64,000 bases of DNA, taken from Steinernema hermaphroditum (lineage: Eukaryota; Nematoda; Chromadorea; Rhabditida; Steinernematidae). The notes beneath the pieces were generated by a model. That model was not told the DNA's origin and ran no database searches. It saw only the letters and a program-made list of their open reading frames with translations. The DNA lies in assembly GCA_030435675.1 (NCBI GenBank), contig CM059624.1, positions 4,674,769 through 4,738,768 of the forward strand. Direction: 5' to 3'. A program made the translations under genes and the position numbers. Below, one piece after another: positions 32,701 to 43,084 of the stretch (its first letter is position 1; each line of letters opens with the position of its first letter).

Positions 32701-35700
32701 AAGCGCAGATTGAGCGCAGAAAGAAGATTATTCTGGTCCAGTGCTGTGTTCGCCGGTGGTTGGCGAAACGGCGCCTGCGTGAGCTCCGCATCGAAGCCAA
32801 ATCTGTCGGACATTTGCAGAAGCTCAATAAGGGTCTCGAAAACAAAATCATTGAATTGCAACAGAAGCTTGATAGGACGGTAATTATAGTGATATCTCGT
32901 ATCCGGCTAACAAATTTTGTTCAGGCTGATGCGAACGTCCGGTTGAAGGACCAGTGCGCCATTGATGAAGAAAAGATTAAGGTCGCCGCGGCTGAGCTCC
33001 TTTCCGAAAGGTATGCTTTGCCGTTTTTATTTGCATCGTTTAATCGAATGCGAATTCAGAGAGGAACTGGAATCGCTTCGTCGCCGTCTTGCAACAGTGG
33101 AGCGAGAACACGAGCGCGTAATGAAAGAGCGCGACGAGAGGACAAGCGAAAATTCCGTCCTCGAAGCCCGCTGCAAGGAGCAAAATGACGAGCTGGAGAA
33201 GACCAAAGTGGCGCACAAGGCGAACTTAAGCGAGATGGAAGAGAATCTCGAGAATCTACGCAAGAAGTTCGCTGTCCTATCGGAGGAAAAGTCGGAGCTT
33301 GAGGCCCATAGCAAGACAGAATCTGCAAAACTTAAGGCGACCGAGAGCCGGCTAAATGAGATGCGTGAGCAGCTTGAGCTCAATGCGAGCCTCCTGGATT
33401 CTTCGAGCTTCAGCCGTGCTGGCTCCATACGCAGTTCTATAAACGGATACGGTAATACATTAGTCATAGCCTTTTTTCCACGATGCTTTTCATTTAGATC
33501 GCAACAACTCTAATTTGGCAATTTTCGGACCCGATGGAAAGACGGTTACCATTGGAGAGGGTGACCACAAAGCAGTTACTGAGATTCAGTTGATCTTCAA
33601 CCAGCAAACCATGATAAGTGATCTGCGGAACTGCATGGACAGATACCAGCGTGAGAACGACCGACTACGCGACATGTTGGAATCGAAAGCATTGGTTGAA
33701 AGCCTTGACAAGCGGAAATCCCTCGGTGCATACGAAGCTCAGAAAATCCAGGTTGCTTTGCAGGACAAAAGTAAAGAAGTAACCGAAGCGCTTTTACAGG
33801 AACTTGAATTGCAAAACGAAAGACTGAAACAAGACCTCATGAGGCTGGCTAGGGAAAAAGATGCTTCGGGTGCAAATTCAATGGATTTAGCCCCGATCCT
33901 AGAGCGCACAATGGAGGAAAACGATCGGTCCGTACGGGGATGGTGGGGTGCTCGTTTAGCTAGTTTTGTGTATGTCCAGTTTCTCTTAATTTCCTTTGTT
34001 TAATATTTTGTAGTTTAATTCATTGATTCATCTTACATTTTTAGGCGCCGAGAAGAAAGCACAGGCTTGCGTGCCTTGCTCGCTTCGAACTTTGAGCGCC
34101 AAACAGCCTCCCCCTCCATCTCTCCTCGGCCTGATAGTGGACACTGGTCGTCAAACGGAGCCGCTCGATCGGAATCCGATACCTCCGTGAATGACATCGA
34201 CGATGAATTGTCAGTGGACCGGCAAATTCGGCAGCTAAAGGGTCAAGTACAGTAAGATGGCATGCGTATTTCGTCGCACTCAAAGATTCGTTTTAGTATG
34301 CAGACGCAATCCATAGCTGAGAAAGACCACGAGATCGACAGTCTTCACAACCGAATTAAAGACCTTCTCTCTTTAGCGGCCAAGGTGAGTTCTTTGTTCA
34401 TTTGTCCCTCAAGTTCATGTCCCTTTGTGCTACTCTAGAGGCTAGGCGAAACGATTCGCTCTATAGATCCCGTGAAAATTATGCTCCTGTTCGTATATAT
34501 CTTCATCGGATTGAAATTCGCAGAACTATTTGAGAACTAGTTCCGCGGCGGCGCCGAGCCGTTTCGGGCGCTTCGATTATATGTATATACTTGCCAAAAG
34601 CTTTAAATTGTTATTTTGTTAAGTTTTGAAATTCATTATTACCTCAAATATATTCTATCGAACGAGAATTGTTTGCTCAGCCCGCTAGGATGTGACAGGG
34701 AAGCGATGGGACCGAATTGGATGCTATGTTTGCGAACGAAAGAGTTAATGTAGGTCAGTAAAACGCAGTATGTCGGAATAATCTTTGTTCGCCGTCCCCG
34801 ATAAGACGCTCGCTTCTAATGACGAACACTTAGGCATGATTGCGCTAGATAGCCGTTTATGTTCAGAAGCGTGGTGTTGTTCTTGCGGTTTTGACACCTT
34901 GACAGCTGGGCTTTCACTGTTTGCATTTGAGCCTTTGGGGCAGTCAGTCGAGGATGGATGATGGATCGCGACATGACACGGGGTTTTATGGGTGCAATTT
35001 GCGCGACTGATCGGGCGATGGTCGAACGGGTTTCTCCATTGGATTAAGAGTGTGAACATCGAACACTTCAATCCTCTTTCACGTGTTGCCATCGCTATTC
35101 ATAGAAGATGCATGCCTGCTGCAGCTGGTGCTAAAGTTGCCAATAGCCAAACTTCCTTCGCATTAGTATGCATTGCGCTTTTGAATGTTTTTATTTTCTT
35201 TGCCATTCATCCTCTTTTTGCTGCATTTTGCTTTCGAAATGTGTTGTCGCTACTTGCTGCCTCCTCGGGTTACGGTATTTTAGCCATCGTCGTCCCAGCT
35301 GTGTCGCCTAGGTTCGCCCAGTGTTTTGTGTTCAGCCCTCGTTTCCGAATGGGGTTAATTAAGGGGCTTGTTTTGAACGCTTTCGCTTCTAGGCTGTATC
35401 CACTAACCAACAGAAAACAGCGTTTCTGTCGGCTTTACTAACCGGGCCTTTCTTTCAACCTCTGTTTAGATAGTTTCCTTTCGTGCATCATCTCCTTCAC
35501 CGAGCACTTTCGATAACGTTCCGCCTGCTGCACCACTTTCAACTTTGTCGAATGCTAGCACAGCTATATTCCACTCGATCTACTCATTACTTACATCTCC
35601 CACAACGGTTGACTTTGTTCTTGTAAAGCATTTTTCGCATCTCTCGTTTTGACATTCAAAGAGGAGTCAAGGGGCGTGGCCGTCGTGCTCGATCTCCGGC

Positions 35701-38161
35701 ATGGCACCGCTGTGGGAGAGGTGTGGGCTTTGAGTGTGACTGCGCTTCTTGTCTATCCAATTTTCCCTTTTCTGTAGGTGATGGTTCTACGTCATTTGAC
35801 GTCTTCTGCCGGTGTTTTGTTCCCACATGTCTGAAGTGTTGTCTAGTCTATTTGTCTGTAAAAAGAGAAAGAAGAAAGTAATTACAAGCTATCGATTCTG
35901 TGTCCCCAGAGGCATTTGCATGCTATCGCCACTCATCGATCACCAAGTTTCGACTTTTTGAGGGGCTGGGCCGAAAACAAGAAATTCGATGGGAGGGCGC
36001 GATTCATGAGTGCACGAGTGAATGACTCAGCCGCGTCGTCCATCGATTGCAGGTGTGCGCGTCGCCGAGTCCACCGCCTAACCGGCTGGCACCCATTATG
36101 ACCGATTTGGCAGCAGGAGGGGTGCCGTGTCGCGGAGACGCTGTTTAGGATTAGATTGGATCTCTTTAGATGGCCATATTCTCACCAATAAACAAATGCT
36201 AATGTCGTTTGCGCTATTGATCGCTTGTGCGCGGATAGCCGGCGCGTCTTTTCTCGACTCGCCTAAGGGCAGATTTGTTTTAGACAAAGTTGATGAAGAG
36301 TTATGTCACTAACGTTTGATGATGCTTTTGCGATCGGATTAGAGAGCGCCGCCGATGTGAATCCTTCTGGATTTGTGCTCGATGTTAATCAGAATATGAA
36401 TGCTAAACAACAGCCGAAGAGGAGCTCTTCCATGGCTGGCGACTTTTATCAGTTAGCTTTTCCCGCCAGTGACGACGAAGACGATTCCAAGGTGCCTAGA
36501 GCTAGAGATTTATCGGCAAACATCTCCCCTCTTCTCGCTACGTCATTCTAATGTCTTCTGTTTTAGGGCGCCGGCGACAACGCGCTCAATAGCAACGGCG
36601 CATATCTCGTGAATCTGGCCGCCGAGAATCTGTCACTCCAGCAGAAACTGAGCCGACAATCGGACGAGCTTAAGGAGGTGCGAGCGCAGCTCCGCGGATA
36701 CGATTACGGGCATGGTAAGTCGTTTTGTCAACTTCTCCTAATCCGCTTAAACGCGTTGATTGGAAGCAGCTTAGAGTGATTATTTTTAGATGCGTGCTCC
36801 GACAGTGGCGCAATAGATTCGCTTCGCCTAGAGAGCCTGTCGAAAGAGAGCGTGGAGCACTCGGCTCTATTAGAGATCTTCAACGTCCCAGAATTCTGCC
36901 GTATCTTGATATGCGACCTGAAACCGCGAGTGGCGCGCCAGCTGACGCCGTGTCTCCCATCGTACCTTATGCTGGCCGGGTTCCGCTATCAAGATCACGC
37001 CAAGGACGAAGAAGGCCTCACCGGATTATTTTCCACGCTGCATACCCAGATTAAGGACACAGTTACTGTACGTCATGGCCTCGGTTGCCGTGTTTACCAT
37101 TTTCATTTAGAGATCTAATGATCTCGACGTGCTGGTACTGTGGATGGTGAATACGTGGTCGCTATACAACCTGTTGCGTCAGTATTCGGGCGAGCCGAAC
37201 AAAGAATGGGCCGTCGGGAACTCTGAGAAGCAGAACGGGCACCGAATGCAGAACTTCTCAGTCGAGCCCATTAGAAATCAGCTAAAGCTGCGCATCGATG
37301 AGTGCTACAAGAAGCTCATGAAGAACGCCATCGAGCCCATCCTGACGCCGAAGATAGTCCCCAGCATTCTACAGCACGACAGCGCCAACTCACTGATGAA
37401 TCCAGTCAACCCGAAACTAACACGCCAGCAATCGAAGGACACACAACTCCAATCTCTCGATGACCTTATCGAATTTGTAAGAACTATCCGCCATTTAACA
37501 TCTCATGCAAACCTCGTTTCAGCTCAACCTGATCCACGGAAAACTGAAGGTTTTCGGCGCCGACCCAGTGCTAATTGGTCAGATATTTTCCCAAATCGCA
37601 CACTGGATGTGCGCACTGGCGCTGAACCACATGATGTTCCGGAAGGATCTGTGCTCATTCGAGAAGGCTATTCAAATCAAGCACAACACCAACGAGGTGT
37701 GCAACTGGCTGTCCGACAAAGGCCTGAAGGCTTATATCGACCACTTCGAGCCACTAATCCAAGCGTCCCACCTGCTGATGTCGCAGAAGCACGTATCTAA
37801 CCTGGAGGTTCTATGCGGAGAGATGACTTCGAGGCTAGGCAAGAAGCAGATCCTAGCTATTCTACAGCATTACACGCCATCGGACGGATTTGAAGAGGAC
37901 GCTATTGACTTCGAACTCTTGAGAAAAGTTGGCGACAAATTGGCGGAGCGATCTTCCGCCGAGGGAGTGGCCGGAGGAGGGGTAAGAGATCTCTCCACAT
38001 ACTCTTATACCTATTATACTTACTTCCAGGACCAGCTCATTGTACCAGGAACGTACCTTACCCCGTTCGACTCGCAGCCATTTGTACACTCCGATTTCGC
38101 GCTGGAAACTCTATCGCTGCCAGCATGCATCCAACTGAACAAAGTGTCGCGGCTCCTCTAG
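29725..38161 (+). CDS. hum-2: Class V unconventional myosin heavy chain, about 1837 aa
   Basis: Nineteen exons: 29725-29901, 29946-30054, 30104-30392, 30441-30672, 30718-30799, 30847-31802, 31849-32406, 32454-32879, 32925-33010, 33060-33451, 33498-33927, 34045-34251, 34297-34384, 36393-36491, 36567-36714, 36790-37067, 37111-37476, 37523-37981, 38030-38161. The motor domain has P-loop GESGAGKT (177-184), switch I NDNSSRFG and switch [11 protein letters not shown]. Six IQ motifs follow (for example [14 protein letters not shown] and [13 protein letters not shown]), then coiled coils, then a DIL/cargo domain in the last four exons. Length is close to vertebrate MYO5A and C. elegans HUM-2. It moves cargo along actin. 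The acceptor at 29707 could join an upstream first exon instead of the ATG at 29725. Exon 14's 5' edge, after a 2-kb intron, is the least sure. Confidence 0.95.
34385..36392 (+). promoter_or_regulatory. Two-kb intron of the myosin gene, possible internal promoter
   Basis: All other introns of this gene are 42-120 nt. This one is 2008 nt and includes a GGGGCGTGGC box (35673-35682). The frame of exon 14 is open upstream to an ATG at 36303, 30 codons before the chosen acceptor. A tail-only transcript starting here is therefore possible but not shown. Confidence 0.4.
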
Positions 38162-38966
38162 AAAGATCAAAACTGGATTTCTATTATAGATCTATCTTAC
38201 CCGTATTTATATTTATTTCTCCCCCCTTCTACCTGACGAACGGGTGCTCTTTCGTTATGGCTACTGATTCGCTTAAGCTCTCGATGCCTAGTCCTCTTCT
38301 TTTCCAGTCTCTTCTCGTTCCAGTAGCCGTGCTGAGCCGTCTTCAGCCCACGAAGAAAACGAGCTCAATTCGGTGGCTCGCCAGTTCAGTTTTGAGAGTA
38401 TTCTCGCAATCGCTTGCGATGTTGTTCAATTGTACCCCAGTAATGATTGATTTGTATGTACGTACGTGTGTTCGTTTTAATAAGGAGAGGTGTATAAATA
38501 ATCGATTGATGTGCAGTGATCAATCATTCTGATAGCGCAGCTGGAGCTGAAATTCACAAATCATTTGACAACTGGATTCAAGTATAGCCAATTGAAACAA
38601 TCGAGCACAGACAAACGACCAGATCAGTTGCATATCCTGGTTGTGATCGGAGTCGAGCACAAGGGACGCAAATTTCATAAGAAATCACAATTCGTCCCTC
38701 AAAATGTGCTCAGCATCTGCAGACCCTGTCTGAGTCTGCATACGACAAAGTACAATGTTCATACGTCTAAGAGACTATTCACAGATCATTTGTCTACGAA
38801 ACGACCGAACACAGACCACAGTCAAGACTGTATCAAGCCCCACCCCCCAAACAGAGAAATACGTCTTCTGAAACAACATGGTTTACTTCTTCAGCAACAA
38901 ACACGACTCTTAACAACAGCTGGAAACATGAAAATAGGTATAGCCACGAGAAAATGTTCTTCGGGA
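38162..38966. other. Intergenic between convergent genes, with a dispersed repeat
   Basis: The 3' UTR of the myosin gene, then sequence around 38715-38750 (GTCTGAGTCTGCATACGAC) that recurs inverted at about 28970-29010. No gene was recognised. Confidence 0.4.
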
Positions 38967-40250
38967 TCACTGACGCGCACTGGAGTCTTCGTCTTCGGTC
39001 CGCGACCGAGAGTAGTATCCGATGTAAGCTCGCGTTCCAGCTTCCGGGTCGTATTCCTCAGGACGGCGACCTTGATCGCGCGAGTAGTATCTGTCGTAGG
39101 CCCGCGGTTCCGGATCATAATCATCGGTTCGGCGAGATTGACGATCTTGATCGTAGGACTGAGGAGAAGGGTAGGTCTCACGAGGCGCGGGCCTGGGCAT
39201 ATATCCTTGCTGACCGTAGGGATAGGGGTACGGGTATCCGTAGGCAGGATGGCCCCTCCAGGGGTCAACAGGTGGATGACTCTGGTACATAGGATGCTGG
39301 TAGTAAGCAGGTGGATAGCCAGGAGGAAGACGGGAAGATGTAGTGGAGCGACTTCGTTGACCGAGGAGAACAACAGGTCGAGCAGGTTCAGGCGCACGGC
39401 GACGAGGAGGGCTGACGGAACGTTCAACTCGCTGTCCAAGGAAGGGGTTCTCGGATCCACGGATAGCAAGCTAAATGAGATGCAGCTATAGAAAAATAGC
39501 CAGCTATCTCACATACTCCTTTGATGGTCTTCAAGATGTCGTGCACAGCGACAAGGCAGTTTTCGCGCCTGCCGCTAATGGAAATAAGGCGATCCGTGGA
39601 ACCTTCGAAGCCATCGGGGCTGATGTTAATCATGGCAGCTGTGTCTTCGCGAATTTTAGCAATGGTCTGTCCACCGCGACCGATTACAGCGGCCGTGATC
39701 GAGTCGTGGTACAGGATGCGAAGCATTGCACTACCATGGCTCGATGAACTGGCCTGAAAACGATCAGCACTATATTCAAAATCTTTTTCAAAGATCGCCT
39801 ACCTCGGTCAGAGTAGCGAACAGACGTTCGATGACGTCCAAGATGTTCTGGATAGAGGCCTTAATGGTTAAGACCCTAAAAGTATCGCAATCACAACACA
39901 TATCGGAAGGGTGCTTGTTACCGATAGCCAACCTTGCTGTCGGAACTCATCGCCAGCTTGGCATGACACTCTTCTTCGGTTTCGCGAATGAGCTGTCCCT
40001 TGAATCCAATGATACCACCAGCCTTGGACACATTGACCAGAATGCGGCATTCCATCCAGGAGCTATCTTCCAAGTCCACACGGCTGCGCTTTGCGGGCTT
40101 CACATCGCCCTCCGAACTCTCACGGTTGCGTTTAGGCTTCGATTCGCCTTCCGATTCATCACCGCTGCGCCGCGAGTGCTCCGATCCAGCGAAGAGCGGA
40201 CTGCCGCTGCGCTTGGACGCTGATCGACCATTCGCCATGGTTCGAACCAT
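38967..40250 (-). CDS. hnRNP K-like protein with two KH domains, 380 aa
   Basis: Exons in transcript order: 40250-39922, 39875-39803, 39753-39517, 39470-38967. The ATG directly follows a TTTACAG acceptor, so it is probably trans-spliced. After a Ser/Arg/Lys-rich N-terminus comes KH1 (residues about 63-134, GxxG loop GFKG) and KH2 (about 145-212, VIGRGGQTIAKIRED). The C-terminal 160 residues are low in complexity: Arg/Pro, then Tyr/Pro/Gly (YGYPYPYPYG), then Tyr/Asp/Arg with DYDPE repeats. KH domains bind single-stranded RNA or DNA. The layout resembles hnRNP K/PCBP proteins, though those usually have three KH domains. Nuclear or granule location is likely given the low-complexity tail. Confidence 0.85.
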
Positions 40251-40837
40251 CTGTAAATAGCGGTGAGTAGACGGTGCAGATACAACAATTAGACAGTAGA
40301 CAAATGGCGACTCATTTTGCCAACCCAAACAGAGGAGTGGCGAGCAGGAAAAGCGGAAATTTATCGTACTCAGAACGGGAGACAATTAAGACGACAGATT
40401 AAGACGTCTAGACTAGCACGGATACGATCTGGCCATCTGGCCACGAGAGTAGAGATGCGGAAGGCAGAAACCACTGAAATAAAAGTGGCAAAACCCACGA
40501 ACGAGCAAAAAGAGAAATGCAGAGAACACGCTACAGTAAATGCGGGCGAGACCTTATCGTCTTGAGACCGTTCCAGTTTCCATTTAACGCCGCGTAAATG
40601 TTCGATCTTCGACTCTTTCTGATTTTTTCTTCACGAGGGATCCGGGAAATGACCCCGGAGGCGCTCCTTCGAATCTTCGAATGTCTCGAATTACCATAAT
40701 AGTCTATTGATGAATGAACTTTCGATAATGGATGAAAACAGCGATGCCATCATGTGCATCGCTTTCAAGTTGTACCAGCATATAAACGCCTCCAATAATG
40801 GATCGGAATAACCCAAAGACTCCTCCGATCATCCCAA
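40251..40837. other. Intergenic between divergent genes, nothing recognised
   Basis: Shared 5' side of the KH gene and the basic orphan. Short frames are not supported. Confidence 0.35.
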
Positions 40838-41188
40838 ATGTTCACCGCTGGCAGAAAATTCGCCTTGGCCCTGGGCGACATCACCAACACGGGAAAAGCT
40901 CAGAACTCCAAGAAGCGCTTTGCTTCCACTACGCAGAAGCAAATGAAGTTCGTGTTCGTTCAGAGCGGCCGGGTTAACAAGAAGGTCTTCAAGGCGCCTG
41001 TCGCACTAAAACCTAAGAAGTTCCACAAGAACATTGCTCCTAAGCAGAAAGTGCCACTCCATGAGCGTTTAAGTATTCCGAGACAGTCGACACCAATGGA
41101 GAGGAAGCGCCTGCCACTCCATAAGCGTCTCTCGGCGGCCCCGCCTAAGAACAAGCCGAACAAGAAGAAGTTTAATCGATTCAAGTGA
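40838..41188 (+). CDS. Small basic orphan protein, 116 aa
   Basis: A single open frame, about 30% Lys plus Arg. It contains a repeated motif, VPLHERLS and LPLHKRLS, 24 residues apart, each followed by a proline- or basic-rich segment. The C-terminus (KPNKKKFNRFK) is strongly basic. An ATG in another frame at 40798 gives a shorter, less protein-like product. No signal peptide or known domain. Binding to nucleic acid or ribosome is a guess from charge only. Confidence 0.5.
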   Translation: MFTAGRKFALALGDITNTGKAQNSKKRFASTTQKQMKFVFVQSGRVNKKVFKAPVALKPKKFHKNIAPKQKVPLHERLSIPRQSTPMERKRLPLHKRLSAAPPKNKPNKKKFNRFK

Positions 41189-41543
41189 AGTTCACCTTTG
41201 AGTTACGGGTGTTGTGAAGTAAAAGTTGAACGATCTTTCCATTTATGTTAGAACCATCTATAATAGTAGTCCAGCAAATTGGCTTGGCTGTATTGCAAGG
41301 GAAGGTCTTCGAGAATCTGACACACTCACAAAGTATACACATACACATAGGCATTGAGGGAGGTACACTCTGTAGGTACCCACCCGCGCTACAGAGCATA
41401 TCGAAGACGGAATGTCATCGCCGACGCACTTTTATGCCCTTACGCAGGAGTAATGAAGCTTCCCCGATCCTGGCTTCCAGTTACTGTATTTTCGAGAAAC
41501 CATTTATTCATAAAATTTCAGTGTTGTTTGCATGATTTTCGCC
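41189..41543. other. Intergenic between convergent genes, nothing recognised
   Basis: The 3' flanks of the basic orphan and the ELM2-SANT gene. Confidence 0.35.
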
Positions 41544-42080
41544 CTACGGCCCACTAACGTCCTTGACGAGAGGCTCATGGAGGTCGAAGCCGAAGAACCT
41601 GTTCTTCTTCTCCGCCGCTCTTCGCTCCTTGAACGCTTTGTACCGCGGTGTTGTCTTCCATCTGTAGTAGAAATCGACAAGATCGCCGACCTCCCTATTG
41701 GGAAAAGATTTCTTCCTGATGGCGCAGAAGTTCTTCCGGTTCTCCCTGAGTCCGTCTTCGAAGAGTTCGATTTGTTCGACGGTCCAGAACGCGTGAGGAT
41801 CGTTTTCGTTGGGGCTATTCTTTTTCAGGGTCACCTTCTCGATGTCGTGATTCGTTTCCAAGACGGCCCTTAGCACGTCTTCTTCTCCCACGTTTTCGTT
41901 CTTCATTCGGACAAGAAGACACGTGAGGTCAAACTTGAACTTCTCGTCGTTTTTTTTGGGTATCCACAAAGCCTGGCATCTTGAGGTACTGTAGGGTGAG
42001 CCTAGATCTGGAAGATCTGCTTGGAAGGACGAGCCGATCCGAGGGGCAATGTACTCGTCCTCGGTGTTGGGTGTTTCCAT
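41544..42080 (-). CDS. ELM2-SANT (MIER-like) corepressor protein, 178 aa, intronless
   Basis: A single exon starting at the ATG at 42080. An ELM2 motif (PRIGSSFQADLPDL) lies near the N-terminus, a helical region follows, and a SANT/Myb domain starts FWTVEQIELFEDGL and ends VGDLVDFYYRWK. ELM2-SANT pairs bind class I histone deacetylases; MIER, MTA and RCOR proteins have this order. The protein is much shorter than MIER1 (about 500 aa). Most neighbouring protein genes of this size have introns, so an origin by retroposition is possible. A nuclear role in repression is inferred from the family. Confidence 0.82.
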   Translation of the reverse strand: METPNTEDEYIAPRIGSSFQADLPDLGSPYSTSRCQALWIPKKNDEKFKFDLTCLLVRMKNENVGEEDVLRAVLETNHDIEKVTLKKNSPNENDPHAFWTVEQIELFEDGLRENRKNFCAIRKKSFPNREVGDLVDFYYRWKTTPRYKAFKERRAAEKKNRFFGFDLHEPLVKDVSGP

Positions 42081-42260
42081 TGCGTAGTTGGAAATTTTTT
42101 GGATACATTTAAATGCTCGCAAAATATATGTGATGCATCGCAAAAGCAAACTACTGGAAGGAGGCGACGCCGCAGCATTGCCGCAGCGCGAGCTCAGGGC
42201 AACTCATTGTCGGGTTGCACCACTCCGGATCGGTCGGTCTGCCGAGCACCCTACCGTTTT

Positions 42261-42371
42261 GGTCACCTTTTCATAAAAACAGGCTTCATCGAAACAAAGA
42301 AATGTTTGTCCAGATGTGTCTACTTCGACGCCATAAAGGGATACTCCACGACGAGGACGTCACTCATTCCA
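42261..42371 (+). promoter_or_regulatory. Conserved 5' module of ShKT genes, copy 3
   Basis: Nearly identical to the modules at 12591-12701 and 20492-20602, including the TATA-like CCATAAAGGG. Confidence 0.6.
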
Positions 42372-42911
42372 ATGGCTGCTTCCATCGTCCTTCTCCTCGC
42401 CCCTTCGCCCAGGCGCCGATGCCCGAGCTGTGTGACAAGGAGGCGCCCACCTGCATGCTCCCCGGCTACGTCTGTGACCTGACGAAAGGAGAATGTGTTC
42501 CTTCTGCCACCACCACAGGTAAGCGCCTTCTAGAGTCATCCATTAGAGACCGTTCCAGTGGCGCCGAACGCTCCTGGCCCCCGTCCTTCCACGCGCAGTC
42601 CCTCTCCCGCCTCTCCGAGCGTCGAATGCAGAGACCGTAGCGCTCCCGGGCGCGTGTCCGACTGTCCCCAGAGGAAACATCTCTGCGAGAACAAGCTCTA
42701 TTTCGACCTCATGACTGTTCAGTGTCCGAAGACGTGCGGAAGGTGTCCCGGACAGAAGAAGGAGAACAGATCCGGAGGAAGTGAGATCTGCGTGGACCGC
42801 CACGCTCCTGGAAGAGTTTCGGACTGTCCCCAGAAGAAACATCTCTGTGACGACGCACTCTACCGCGATCTGATGGCCATTCAATGTCCAAAGACCTGTG
42901 GACGTTGTTAG
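42372..42911 (+). pseudogene. Broken two-ShKT-domain secreted protein, copy 3
   Basis: Exons would be 42372-42518 and 42559-42911 with a 40-nt intron. A 13-base deletion relative to the intact copy near 42405 removes part of the signal peptide and shifts the frame, so translation from the usual ATG stops early in the Cys block. Downstream, both ShKT domains and the final CPKTCGRC are intact. The frame of the Cys block is open upstream through the 5' module, so a protein without a signal peptide could in principle be made. AATAAA is at 42936-42941. Best read as a pseudogene or secretion-defective copy. Confidence 0.72.
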
Positions 42912-43084
42912 ACAAATATGAAATGTAGAGTAGTGAATAAAATGTTTCACTTGAGACGCGTGGTGGCGAGGATTCCTGCGCGATCTGGGCGTCTTCAATG
43001 AGACCGAATTCGACCGAAGTAACCTCTGAGACTCCAAACGTAAATTCAAGCACGTTAGCATATAAGCCAACAATGAACAAATAT

